A stretch of DNA of 16,790 nucleotides, taken from contig JBHHZP010000073.1 in the NCBI GenBank assembly GCA_046758085.1, positions 1 to 16,790 of the forward strand, in the 5' to 3' direction. Source of the DNA: VRUB01 sp046758085 (lineage in GTDB: Bacteria > Pseudomonadota > Gammaproteobacteria > Acidiferrobacterales > SPGG2). The stretch's first letter is position 1; each line of letters begins with the position of its first letter. Both the position numbers and the translations under genes were made by a program. This document shows positions 6,620 through 13,604 of the stretch, in pieces. The notes under the pieces were generated by a model, which worked only from the letters and a program-made list of their open reading frames with translations, did not search any database and was not told the origin of the DNA.

Positions 6620-8302
6620 ATGAACCAGCAACCGATGCAGCTAGCGCTACCCGGATTTGAGCAGGCCCACGCAACGTGGCGACAACAATATGCCGCACAG
6701 ATCGGCGATCGCGACAGAATCTACAACCGTTCCGGCGTTGATATTAAACCGCTGTACACGCCTGCAGACTGGGATAGCCATCGCTATGTGGAGGACCTGG
6801 GGTTTCCCGGGCAGGTGCCGATGACCCGCGGCATTTATCCAACCATGCATCGCGGCCGCCCCTGGAGCCAGCGCCAGCTGGTCGGTCTCGGTGTACCGGA
6901 GGACTATAACGCTCGCCTGAAAGGTATGCTTGCCGCCGGTGCCTCGGCCATCAGCCTGATTCCTTGCAACTCAGTCTATCGCGGCGTGGACATGGATGAA
7001 GTGGATCCGCTTATCTTAGGCACCTGCGGCACCATCGTGAACTCGGTCGAGGATATGGACATCTGTTTGCGCGATATTCCGATCGATAAGATCTCCACGG
7101 CACTGAACGATCCGCTTCCGTTTACTCTGCTCGCCTTCCTGCTTGCCGTCGCCAAACACCGGGAAATCCCCTGGTCCAGGATCACCGGTACCTCCAATCA
7201 GAGCGATTACATTTCCCACTTTGTCGCCAATCACATGTTTTTCCGCATTGCGCTGGCCGGATCACGGCGCATTCTGGTCGACCATGTCCAGTTCACCAAC
7301 AAGCATGTGCCAAACTGGAATCCGGTGTCGATCGTGGGTCAACATATGCAGCAGGCGGGCGCCACCCCCGCTCAGGCCATGGCATTTACGCTATGCACGG
7401 CGATACAGTACGCGGAGGACTGCATGGCGCGCGGCATGGCGCCTGACAGCTTCTTGCCGCGTTTCACATTTTTTTTCGATCTTTCGATAAGCTTCTTCGA
7501 AGAGATCGCGAAGTTACGGGCGGGGCGACGGGTGTGGTCACGGCTCACGCACGACCGCCTGGGTGCCACGGACTCACGTTCCTGGCGTTTCAAGTTCCAC
7601 GCCCAGACATCAGGCGTTGACCTCACGCGGCAACAGCCCCTGAATAATATTACTCGCGTCACCGTGCAGGCGATGGCGGGTTTGCTCGGAGGGCTGCAGT
7701 CCTTGCACACCGACGCCTACGATGAGGTGTTCAGCACGCCGGTCGCCGAGGCCGCTCGTGTAGCGGTGAGCACGCAGAACATCCTGCGCGAAGAGGCGCG
7801 CCTTGCCGACGTCATCGACCCGTTGGGTGGCTCTTATTATATGGAGGCGCTGACCAATCAGATGGAACAGGAGATCGAGAAGATTATGGTCCAAATCGAT
7901 AATACCGGCGGCATGTACAGTGCCGTCGAAAGCGGGCTCGTGCAGAACATGATCGGCGCATCCGCACTGGCCTTCCAGGAACGAGTAGAACGCGCGGAAC
8001 AAAAAATCGTGGGCGCCAATGCCTATCAGGCCGAGGAAGGCCCCCCGCGACACGCGCCGCTTGAGCGACCCGAACCAGCCGCGATCGAAGCGCAGCTCGC
8101 GCGTCTCAAGACTTTCAAAGCCACGCGCGATGGCTCAAGCGTACACGCGGCCCTGGATGCGCTGGCGGCGGCGGCGAACAGTGAGAATCAAAACGTTTTC
8201 GAGCATGTGGTGGATGCCGCCGCGGCGGGAGCGACCCATGGCGAGATCATCGGGGTGCTGCGGCGCGAGCTGGGCTTCGGTGAGCCGCTGGTTATAGTGT
8301 GA
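6620..8302 (+). CDS. Coenzyme B12-dependent acyl-CoA mutase, large (substrate-binding) subunit
   Basis: The 560-residue protein is a TIM-barrel catalytic subunit of the methylmalonyl-CoA mutase family, without its own B12 domain. Family landmarks are YPTMHRGRPW (73-82), NSVEDM (141-146), HMQQAGA (242-248, the conserved His), QSLHTDAYDE (360-369) and DVIDPLGGSYY (397-407). By eye, the position of Tyr89 of methylmalonyl-CoA mutase is His77, and that of Arg207 is Asn204. These two normally bind the free carboxylate. The loop ISLIPCNSVYRGVD replaces SVAFDLATHRGYD. The substrate is therefore probably not methylmalonyl-CoA. The start at 6620 is chosen because AAGGAG lies 6 bases upstream. ATGs at 6605 (overlapping the small-subunit stop) and 6617 are alternatives. 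No MeaB-type G-protein chaperone is in the window. Confidence 0.93.
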   Translation: MNQQPMQLALPGFEQAHATWRQQYAAQIGDRDRIYNRSGVDIKPLYTPADWDSHRYVEDLGFPGQVPMTRGIYPTMHRGRPWSQRQLVGLGVPEDYNARLKGMLAAGASAISLIPCNSVYRGVDMDEVDPLILGTCGTIVNSVEDMDICLRDIPIDKISTALNDPLPFTLLAFLLAVAKHREIPWSRITGTSNQSDYISHFVANHMFFRIALAGSRRILVDHVQFTNKHVPNWNPVSIVGQHMQQAGATPAQAMAFTLCTAIQYAEDCMARGMAPDSFLPRFTFFFDLSISFFEEIAKLRAGRRVWSRLTHDRLGATDSRSWRFKFHAQTSGVDLTRQQPLNNITRVTVQAMAGLLGGLQSLHTDAYDEVFSTPVAEAARVAVSTQNILREEARLADVIDPLGGSYYMEALTNQMEQEIEKIMVQIDNTGGMYSAVESGLVQNMIGASALAFQERVERAEQKIVGANAYQAEEGPPRHAPLERPEPAAIEAQLARLKTFKATRDGSSVHAALDALAAAANSENQNVFEHVVDAAAAGATHGEIIGVLRRELGFGEPLVIV

Positions 8303-8361
8303 TCGTCATGCTACTTAGAACAGAGAAGGTTCTTTCGGATTTAAGTTGCAACCCTTCAATG

Positions 8362-8396
8362 GTAGGGCGGATTCGGCTGCACTCATTCCACCCTAC
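8362..8396. repeat. REP-like hairpin after the mutase gene
   Basis: GTAGGGCGGA (8362-8371) pairs with TCCACCCTAC (8387-8396), nine of ten positions matching, around a 15-base loop. It lies 60 bases after the mutase stop. It has no T-run, so it is more like a dispersed REP-type palindrome than an intrinsic terminator, though it could protect the 3' end of the mutase mRNA. Confidence 0.55.
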
Positions 8397-8417
8397 ATCT
8401 TGCCCCGCACAGTTGCC

Positions 8418-8653
8418 AACGAGACAGGTGTGCTACCGCCGCTTAATCTCGCTCCACGTCTCTGTTGCGCTCGAATCGGTGGTGCCGCGCTCCTCCCCTG
8501 CGCTTCGCGGTCCGTGCTCCGCTTGGGTACCGGCCCGAGCCGTCCTGGCTCGGGCGTTCGCCGGGGCGACGATTCACTGGATCGTCGCCTGTTTCCGGCT
8601 CACCCTTGTTCCGCGCGCCACCAACGACGCGTTGGCAGCGCGCCTGTCTCGTT
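8418..8653. other. Highly structured non-coding segment with terminal inverted repeats
   Basis: AACGAGACAGG (8418-8428) is repeated inverted as CCTGTCTCGTT (8643-8653), and the match extends inward imperfectly to about 19 of 24 positions. Inside are three strong hairpins: 8533-8555 (9-base stem around GTCCT), 8565-8589 (9-base stem around a 7-base loop) and 8613-8643 (14-base stem with two mismatches and an ACG loop). Open frames across it (8299-8667, 8346-8798) resemble no family and have no good ribosome site. The segment could be a small non-autonomous mobile element, a structured RNA or a decayed gene. The rest of the 416-base gap (8303-8718) holds only an AT-rich patch at 8686-8712. Confidence 0.5.
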
Positions 8654-8718
8654 CCGATCCTCTATAGGAGTATTCTTCGACACATACTTTGTTAACGTAT
8701 TTATAATTTTGACCGGTC

Positions 8719-9144
8719 TTAGACGGGCAAATTCCGTTTCACCCGCTCGCACACATCCTTTACGGCATCCATATCCCCAGGACGCAGACCCCAGTTGAGC
8801 TTCAGCTCATCGCCCATCCGGCGCGGCAGAATGTGCATGTGAAAATGCAGCACGGATTGGGCGGCGCCCTTTCCATTCGCCTGCACCAAGTTTATCCCAT
8901 CCGGGTTCAGGGTCTGGTTCACGGCTCGGGCTATCTTTTGTACCGTCTGTACGGTTGCCGCAAGCAGCTCCGGCGGAATGACATAAATATTTTCCCAATG
9001 TTCTTTTGGAATAACCAGCGCGTGGCCTTCGTTCCCGGGGTTGATGTCCATGAATGCGGCGGTCTGGTCGTCCTCGTACAATTTGAAACACGGGACATCC
9101 CCCGTGACAATCTTGCAAAAGATACACTCTGAGTCAGTACGCAT
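8719..9144 (-). CDS. HIT-family nucleotide hydrolase/transferase
   Basis: The 141-residue cytoplasmic protein belongs to the histidine-triad superfamily (HIT, Hint/Fhit-like). The triad HFHMH lies at residues 100-104 and is followed by ILPR. The middle His attacks the alpha-phosphate of a nucleotide. The N-terminal pair Cys7 and Cys10 (CIFCKI) with His49 suggests a structural zinc site, as in many bacterial HIT proteins. NPGNEGHALVIPKEH (35-49) is the usual first half of the fold. It is the last gene of the minus-strand group with the DUF71 ATPase and the iron-sulfur protein. A palindromic repeat lies 11 bases upstream of its ATG. The substrate is not predictable from the sequence. Confidence 0.93.
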   Translation of the reverse strand: MRTDSECIFCKIVTGDVPCFKLYEDDQTAAFMDINPGNEGHALVIPKEHWENIYVIPPELLAATVQTVQKIARAVNQTLNPDGINLVQANGKGAAQSVLHFHMHILPRRMGDELKLNWGLRPGDMDAVKDVCERVKRNLPV

Positions 9145-9155
9145 TGTTTGTTTCC

Positions 9156-9245
9156 GTGACTAGTAACTGGTAATTGCTGACTGGGAATGCAAGCGATGAT
9201 AAGGAATTTCTGGTCACGAGTCACCAATCACTAATCTCCAGTCAC
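9156..9245. repeat. Palindromic heptad-repeat element, copy 2
   Basis: Four heptads on the left (GTGACTA, GTAACTG, GTAATTG, CTGACTG at 9156-9183) face five reverse-complement heptads on the right (TGGTCAC, GAGTCAC, CAATCAC, TAATCTC, CAGTCAC at 9211-9245). The spacer carries ATGCAAGCG (9187-9195), the exact reverse complement of the CGCTTGCAT core in the copy at 1476-1582. The right arm contains the stop codon and last codons of the iron-sulfur protein gene, and the left arm ends 11 bases before the HIT gene start. Confidence 0.8.
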
Positions 9246-9926
9246 CGCCTTTCTCGCATTCCGCAAGAATGCCTCCATATGAAACCGCATTTGCCCGCGG
9301 GAGTACATGTATGTGCGGCCGATCGGGCAGGCGCGCCGCGCCAGACAGCCTTCCTGTAAACAGTTGGCGCCCGCCTGGCGCGCAATGTGGTCGCGGCATG
9401 TTTTCACGTCGTAGCGACCCGGTGACAATGCCGCCACCGGACAGGCGGTCAAACACGGCCGGGTCGCACAGCTTTCACACGGACTGGGGTGTGGAGCGAC
9501 TTGCGGGAATTCAATCGATTGGGCAAAGGCGAGTGCCCCGCGATACGCGTGCCACAAGCCGTAGTCTGGATGGATCAAGGGCCCGATCGGTGAGGGCATG
9601 ACCCGCTCGGCGCGCTGGGCCCAGCGTTGAAACGGGAGATACGGCGGGCCACCAAACGGAAACAACGCATGCGCGTCGCACGTACGGGCGAGCACCGTCA
9701 GCACGTCGCGCGTCCAGGCATCCAACGAAAGCATTGTCCCAGACTTGCGGCGAGCACGCTGGAATGCGTGCCACATCGAATCGCCGGCATTGCCGACAAG
9801 AACTACCGTGGCAACCGTGTCACCATCCGGCATTGGCGGCACCGCGTCCGCCGGCGTGGGGCCAAATGCACCGCGGGTCGTGAATCCCGCAGAGCGAACC
9901 ACCGACCCAATGTGAGCGAGATTCAT
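9231..9926 (-). CDS. QueG-like double-cluster iron-sulfur protein, possible B12-handling role
   Basis: The 231-residue protein has an N-terminal region like the start of epoxyqueuosine reductase-type proteins (COG1600-like), then two cysteine groups: Cys150, Cys153, Cys158, Cys162 (CESCATRPCLTACP) and Cys177, Cys189, Cys194, Cys200 (ending in CPIG). This pattern fits two [4Fe-4S] clusters. It is shorter than full QueG (about 350 residues), so tRNA epoxyqueuosine reduction is doubtful. QueG-type domains bind cobalamin, and the neighbours are a DUF71 ATPase and a BtuF-like protein, so a cobalamin reductase or trafficking role is a reasonable inference. It starts 12 bases after the DUF71 stop. 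Its last codons and TAG lie within a palindromic repeat, which may have changed its C-terminus. Confidence 0.8.
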   Translation of the reverse strand: MNLAHIGSVVRSAGFTTRGAFGPTPADAVPPMPDGDTVATVVLVGNAGDSMWHAFQRARRKSGTMLSLDAWTRDVLTVLARTCDAHALFPFGGPPYLPFQRWAQRAERVMPSPIGPLIHPDYGLWHAYRGALAFAQSIEFPQVAPHPSPCESCATRPCLTACPVAALSPGRYDVKTCRDHIARQAGANCLQEGCLARRACPIGRTYMYSRGQMRFHMEAFLRNARKAVTGD

Positions 9927-9938
9927 CGGGCGGCAACA

Positions 9939-10637
9939 CTATGACTCGGTGATCGTGTCAGCATACGCGAAACCGTCGCGCTCGCTGATCGCTCCCATGC
10001 GTACGGCTATGGCGTGACGAAACATCGGTCCGGCGTAGGCAAATGTATGGAACTCTCCATTTTCCCCACAGGGGTCGACGCTAGCTGGTAGATCGGCAAG
10101 CAGCCTGGCATCGTAAACGCGCCCGGCGAAGGACGTCGGAAGAGATTTTACGTCGACGCAGGTGATACGCGCGCGTAAGCCGGCCGCTACCATTTCTGCC
10201 GCAAGCGCATGCGTGTCGCGCCCCCATAACGGGAAGAGCGGCTCGATGCCGGTGCCCGCGAGCAGTGACTCACGATAGGCGCGAATGTCTTCGAGGAACA
10301 GGTCGCCGAAGACGACGCTGTCGATGCCGGCAGACCTTGCGTCTTTCAGGGCGGCGCCGACTACTGCCTCGTAGTGCTCGTTCGGACACGGATCCGGAAT
10401 GACCACTCGTTTTACGGGAAGGCCGCAGGCGTCCGCCTGCACTGCCAACAGTGATTCCGGCACCGCGTGCACGGCCACACGGTTGGCTGGGCGATTCACG
10501 GTTGTCAGCAGCCCCACGACCTCCACGTTCCCTTGCTGACGCAAGATGTACAAGGCGTAAGCACTGTCTTTTCCGCTACTCCAGAATATCAGCGCCCTTC
10601 GCCCTCGCGACTGCCCTGTGGCGTTGCGGGCCTCCAT
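9939..10637 (-). CDS. DUF71/COG2102 PP-loop ATPase (Dph6-related, probable B12 salvage type)
   Basis: The 232-residue protein has the PP-loop SSGKDSA (20-26), which binds ATP and forms an adenylated intermediate, FGDL (110-113), and the family signature DPCGENGEFHTF (188-199). In archaea and eukaryotes this family makes diphthamide, a modification that bacteria lack. Published comparative genomics assigned a bacterial subgroup to B12 salvage because of linkage to B12 genes. Here it is divergent from a BtuF-like cobalamin-binding protein and near a B12-dependent mutase, which agrees with that subgroup. It leads a three-gene minus-strand group with the iron-sulfur protein and the HIT protein. 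Automatic labels such as diphthine-ammonia ligase are likely misleading. The 96-base divergent gap to 10734 must hold the promoters. Confidence 0.9.
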   Translation of the reverse strand: MEARNATGQSRGRRALIFWSSGKDSAYALYILRQQGNVEVVGLLTTVNRPANRVAVHAVPESLLAVQADACGLPVKRVVIPDPCPNEHYEAVVGAALKDARSAGIDSVVFGDLFLEDIRAYRESLLAGTGIEPLFPLWGRDTHALAAEMVAAGLRARITCVDVKSLPTSFAGRVYDARLLADLPASVDPCGENGEFHTFAYAGPMFRHAIAVRMGAISERDGFAYADTITES

Positions 10638-10733
10638 AAATGCACTGTAATCTTTTTACGACCGGTTGCAAGGCAGCGGCGAGGTTCTCATGCCGAAGGC
10701 CGGTGTTCCTGGCTCGCGGATCTTGTTACGCTT

Positions 10734-11522
10734 ATGCGTCCTATGCGCGTGGTATCCCTGAACTGCTCCAATACCGAGATTGTCTGTGCACTCGGCTGTG
10801 CCGGGCTCCTGGTGGGCGTCGACGATCACTCTGACTTTCCCGAAGAGGTGGTTCACCGCCTGCCCCGCGTGGGCCCCGATCTCGGCATAGATGTCGAGAA
10901 GGTCAAGAAGCTGCGGCCCGACCTGGTGCTTGCCTCGCTCACCGTTCCGGGGCACGAGCAGGTGGTAGACGCGCTGGCACAGGCGGGTTTGACCTACCAC
11001 GCCCCCGAACCGGTTTCGCTGGAGGATGTGCACCGCGACATCCGGCAGATCGGGCAGCTCCTCGGTGTGCCGGAAAACGGGCAGGCAGTGGTGGACGACA
11101 TGCGTCGCCGCATGGCGTCACGCGATGGGCACGCGCCTCGCCACCGGCCCAACATACTGGTGCAGTGGTGGCCCAAGCCCGTTATTGCTCCCGGCAGGCA
11201 TAGTTGGGTCAATGGCCTGCTGACGGCAGCGGGTGCCGCCAACCCGCTGGCGGACCGTAACGTCAAGAGCACGCCGTTAGTAGATGCCGAGGTACGTGCG
11301 CTCGATCCCGACGCGATTATAATTTCCTGGTGCGGTGTACCACCGGAGAAATATCGACCGGAGGTCATTTATCGCAATAAGGCATGGCAAGGCATGAAAG
11401 CGCTGGCTCGCCAGCATGTCTATCGTGTGCCTGAGGGCCATCTGGGGCGACCTTCACCGCGTCTGGTAGATGGATACAACGCATTGCGGACAATTGTGCA
11501 GGAGATAGGGCAAGAACCATAA
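10734..11522 (+). CDS. BtuF-like cobalamin-binding protein without signal peptide
   Basis: The 262-residue protein has the helical-backbone metal-receptor fold of BtuF. It opens with RVVSLNCSNTEIVCALGCAGLLVGVD, followed by HSDFPEEV, PDLVLAS, and later GRHSWVNGLLTAAGAANPL and LDPDAIIISWCG. The ATG at 10734 (or 10743) directly precedes the first strand, so there is no room for a signal peptide. Extending upstream to 10467 would overlap the divergent DUF71 gene and gives no hydrophobic leader. It should therefore be cytoplasmic, unlike classical BtuF, and may carry or salvage cobalamin inside the cell. No BtuC or BtuD is present. It lies upstream of the SDR gene with a repeat-containing 102-base gap. 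Binding to another tetrapyrrole or siderophore cannot be excluded. Confidence 0.85.
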   Translation: MRPMRVVSLNCSNTEIVCALGCAGLLVGVDDHSDFPEEVVHRLPRVGPDLGIDVEKVKKLRPDLVLASLTVPGHEQVVDALAQAGLTYHAPEPVSLEDVHRDIRQIGQLLGVPENGQAVVDDMRRRMASRDGHAPRHRPNILVQWWPKPVIAPGRHSWVNGLLTAAGAANPLADRNVKSTPLVDAEVRALDPDAIIISWCGVPPEKYRPEVIYRNKAWQGMKALARQHVYRVPEGHLGRPSPRLVDGYNALRTIVQEIGQEP

Positions 11523-11544
11523 ACAGGCCAAACAAGAACCAATG

Positions 11545-11605
11545 CCAAGACGCGGAGACGCGAAGTTTTTCCAATCCAAAGAACCCTTTGCGCCTTTGCG
11601 TTGAG
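11545..11605. repeat. Palindromic octamer-repeat element, copy 1
   Basis: The left arm is AGACGCGG plus AGACGCGA (11548-11563). The right arm is CTTTGCGC plus CTTTGCGT (11586-11601). The arms are imperfect reverse complements around a spacer of about 22 bases. The right arm recurs inverted at 15044-15060 with 16 of 17 bases identical. It fills the gap between the BtuF-like gene and the SDR gene. Confidence 0.7.
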
Positions 11606-11624
11606 TTGTTCAAGCGGACACCGT

Positions 11625-12392
11625 ATGAGGACATCGTTTGATCTTTCCGGGGAAGTAGCGCTGGTTACCGGTGCATCGAGTGGTCTCGGTCGCCACTTCG
11701 CGCAGACGCTCGCTGGCGCCGGGGCCAGGGTCGCAGTGGCCGCCCGCCGCAGGCAGCAGCTGCAAACGCTGGCCGCGCAGATCGAATCCGAGGGCGGGCA
11801 GGCGCTCGCGCTTGCCATGGACGTGACCGAGGCCGAGAGCATCGCGGAGGCATTCGCAACAGTACAGGATAAGCTGGGCCCGGTGACCGTGGTCGTGAAC
11901 AATGCCGGCGTAGCCAGCGCCGATGCTGCATTGGAAGTCAAGGAACGCGATTGGGACCGGGTCGTGAACACCAATCTTAAGGGTGCCTGGCTGGTCGCGC
12001 AGGAAGCAGCGCGGCGGCTGGTTGCCGCCGGTGTTGGCGGCAGTATCATCAATGTCGCATCAATTCTCGCGGTTCGCGTTGCCGGCTACACGGCGCCCTA
12101 TGCGGCGTCAAAAGCAGGACTCATGCAGCTGACGCGAGCGCTGGCGTTCGAGTGGGCGCGTCACGGTATTCGCGTGAACGCCATAGCCCCGGGCTATGTG
12201 GAGACGGAGCTTAACCGTGAGTTCTTCGCAACTCCCGCGGGCCAGGCCATGATCAAGCGCATTCCGCAGCGCCGGTTGGGCAAACCCGAAGATCTCAATG
12301 GTGCATTGTTGCTGCTGGCGTCCGACGCCTCGCGGTACATGACAGGCAGCGCGATCGTTGTCGACGGCGGGCATCTACAATCCACTCTCTAA
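11625..12392 (+). CDS. Short-chain dehydrogenase/reductase (LvaD-like)
   Basis: The 255-residue protein is a classical SDR. The cofactor motif is TGASSGLG (15-22), followed by NNAG (92-95). The catalytic residues are Asn117 (NLKG), Ser146, Tyr159 and Lys163 (YAASK). Arg residues after the second strand (AARRR, 39-43) rather than an acidic residue suggest NADP(H), though this is only an indication. The C-terminal VDGG is standard. The ATG at 11625 is preferred over TTG at 11601, which lies inside the repeat. It opens a five-gene plus-strand block equivalent to the levulinate genes, in which LvaD reduces the 4-keto group of levulinyl-CoA to 4-hydroxyvaleryl-CoA. By position it should interconvert a keto- and hydroxyacyl-CoA, but SDR sequence alone does not prove the substrate. 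Confidence 0.92.
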   Translation: MRTSFDLSGEVALVTGASSGLGRHFAQTLAGAGARVAVAARRRQQLQTLAAQIESEGGQALALAMDVTEAESIAEAFATVQDKLGPVTVVVNNAGVASADAALEVKERDWDRVVNTNLKGAWLVAQEAARRLVAAGVGGSIINVASILAVRVAGYTAPYAASKAGLMQLTRALAFEWARHGIRVNAIAPGYVETELNREFFATPAGQAMIKRIPQRRLGKPEDLNGALLLLASDASRYMTGSAIVVDGGHLQSTL

Positions 12393-12404
12393 TTAAGGAC
12401 AGCC

Positions 12405-13604
12405 ATGGATTTCACACTGGGCCCAGAGATAGAGGATTATCGGCAACGCATTCGCGTTTTCCTTGACAAGCACATTATACCGCTCGAGTCCGACCGCGAC
12501 GCCTACAATCAAGGCGAAAACATCAGCGACTCGCGTCTGCAACCGTTGCGCGTGAAAGCCAGATCCGAAGGCTTATGGTGTTTGCAAATGCCCAGGGAGC
12601 GTGGAGGTCAAGGGCTCAGCATGGTCGGGATGGCGGCATGCTATGAGGAAATGGGCCGCTCGATCTTCGGGCCGGTCGTGTTCAACTGCGCCGCGCCCGA
12701 CGACGGCAATATGATACTGCTTAATAAGGTCGGCACCGCCGCGCAAAAGGATCGCTGGCTGCAACCTATCATCGATGACCAAGCGCGCTCGGCCATTGTG
12801 ATGACAGAACCTCATCCCGGTGGCGGCTCGGATCCAGCCGGCATGATGCGCACGACGGCCACCAGGAAGGGAGACAAGTGGATCATCAACGGTCATAAGT
12901 GGTTCATTACGGGCGCCGAAACCGCCGCGCACCTGATCCTTGTGGCTCGCACGTCGGATGATCCTCGCAGAGGGCTTACGGCATTTTTGTTTCATCGCGA
13001 TGATCCCGGCTGGGACATCGTGCGGCGTATCCCCATCATGGGCCCAGAGGAACACGGCGGTCACTGCGAGCTGAAGTTCGACGGGCTCGAGATAGCTGAT
13101 GAAAATCGACTCATGGGAGTCGGCGACGGCCTTAAGGTGACACAGATACGTCTGGGTACGGCGCGGTTGACCCACTGCATGCGCTGGTTGGGGATGGCCC
13201 GGCGTGCGTTGGAAATCGCGACGGATTACGTGCGTGAACGCGAAGCGTTTGGCAGCACGCTTGCCGAGCATGAAGCGGTGCAGTGGATGCTCGGCGAGGC
13301 CGCGATGGACGTGCATACCGGACGGCTGCTGACCATGCACGCCGCGTGGAAGCTCGACCAGGGGGACTTCGCGCGCAAGCAGGTGTCGATGGCAAAAGTC
13401 GTGGTGGCCGATACCTTGCACAAGGCCGTTGACACCGCGATCCAGCTATGTGGTGCCAAAGGTTATTCCAAAGACACCGTACTGGAGTGGATGTATCGCT
13501 ATGCACGTCAGGCACGCCTCGTCGATGGCGCGTCTGAGGTCCACAAGATGGTGCTCTCGCGCAATCTCCTCCAGTCGGGAACTGATTTCTGGTCATGGAA
13601 CTGA
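12405..13604 (+). CDS. ACAD10/11-type acyl-CoA dehydrogenase (LvaC-like)
   Basis: The 399-residue flavoprotein has the acyl-CoA dehydrogenase fold. MTEP (133-136) with GGGSDPAGM contacts FAD and substrate, NGHKWFITGA lies at 162-171, and RQARLVDGASEVHKMVLSR lies near the C-terminus. At the place where medium-chain dehydrogenases carry the catalytic Glu in YEGT, this protein has Asp374 (VDG), like ACAD10/11. NCAAPDDGNM (94-103) is also characteristic of that branch. In the levulinate pathway the equivalent enzyme LvaC processes 4-phosphoacyl-CoA to an enoyl-CoA rather than only oxidizing. AAGGA lies upstream, the gene starts 12 bases after the SDR stop, and it overlaps the next gene by 10 bases. 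An ordinary dehydrogenase role remains possible. Confidence 0.94.
   Translation: MDFTLGPEIEDYRQRIRVFLDKHIIPLESDRDAYNQGENISDSRLQPLRVKARSEGLWCLQMPRERGGQGLSMVGMAACYEEMGRSIFGPVVFNCAAPDDGNMILLNKVGTAAQKDRWLQPIIDDQARSAIVMTEPHPGGGSDPAGMMRTTATRKGDKWIINGHKWFITGAETAAHLILVARTSDDPRRGLTAFLFHRDDPGWDIVRRIPIMGPEEHGGHCELKFDGLEIADENRLMGVGDGLKVTQIRLGTARLTHCMRWLGMARRALEIATDYVREREAFGSTLAEHEAVQWMLGEAAMDVHTGRLLTMHAAWKLDQGDFARKQVSMAKVVVADTLHKAVDTAIQLCGAKGYSKDTVLEWMYRYARQARLVDGASEVHKMVLSRNLLQSGTDFWSWN

Noticed and set aside
8418..8653. Integron attC site
   Set aside because: The inverted repeat is long, but the outer bases do not fit the GTTRRRY/RYYYAAC core sites and no integrase or cassette frame is adjacent.
8677..8707. 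Promoter-like TCGACA and TATAAT on the plus strand
   Set aside because: The spacing is 19 bases and it would only transcribe antisense across the HIT gene; it probably reflects the AT-rich patch.
8299..8798. Two open frames (8299-8667 and 8346-8798) after the mutase
   Set aside because: Neither resembles a protein family, both cross strong hairpins and inverted repeats, and the second runs antisense into the HIT gene.
10467..10733. N-terminal extension of the BtuF-like frame by 89 codons
   Set aside because: It lies largely antisense to the start of the DUF71 gene, adds no signal peptide or domain, and the fold begins right after the ATG at 10734.
10638..10733. Cobalamin riboswitch between the divergent B12-related genes
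   Set aside because: The gap is under 100 bases, too short for the usual fold, and I see no B12-box-like sequence. None was seen in 5347-5574 either.
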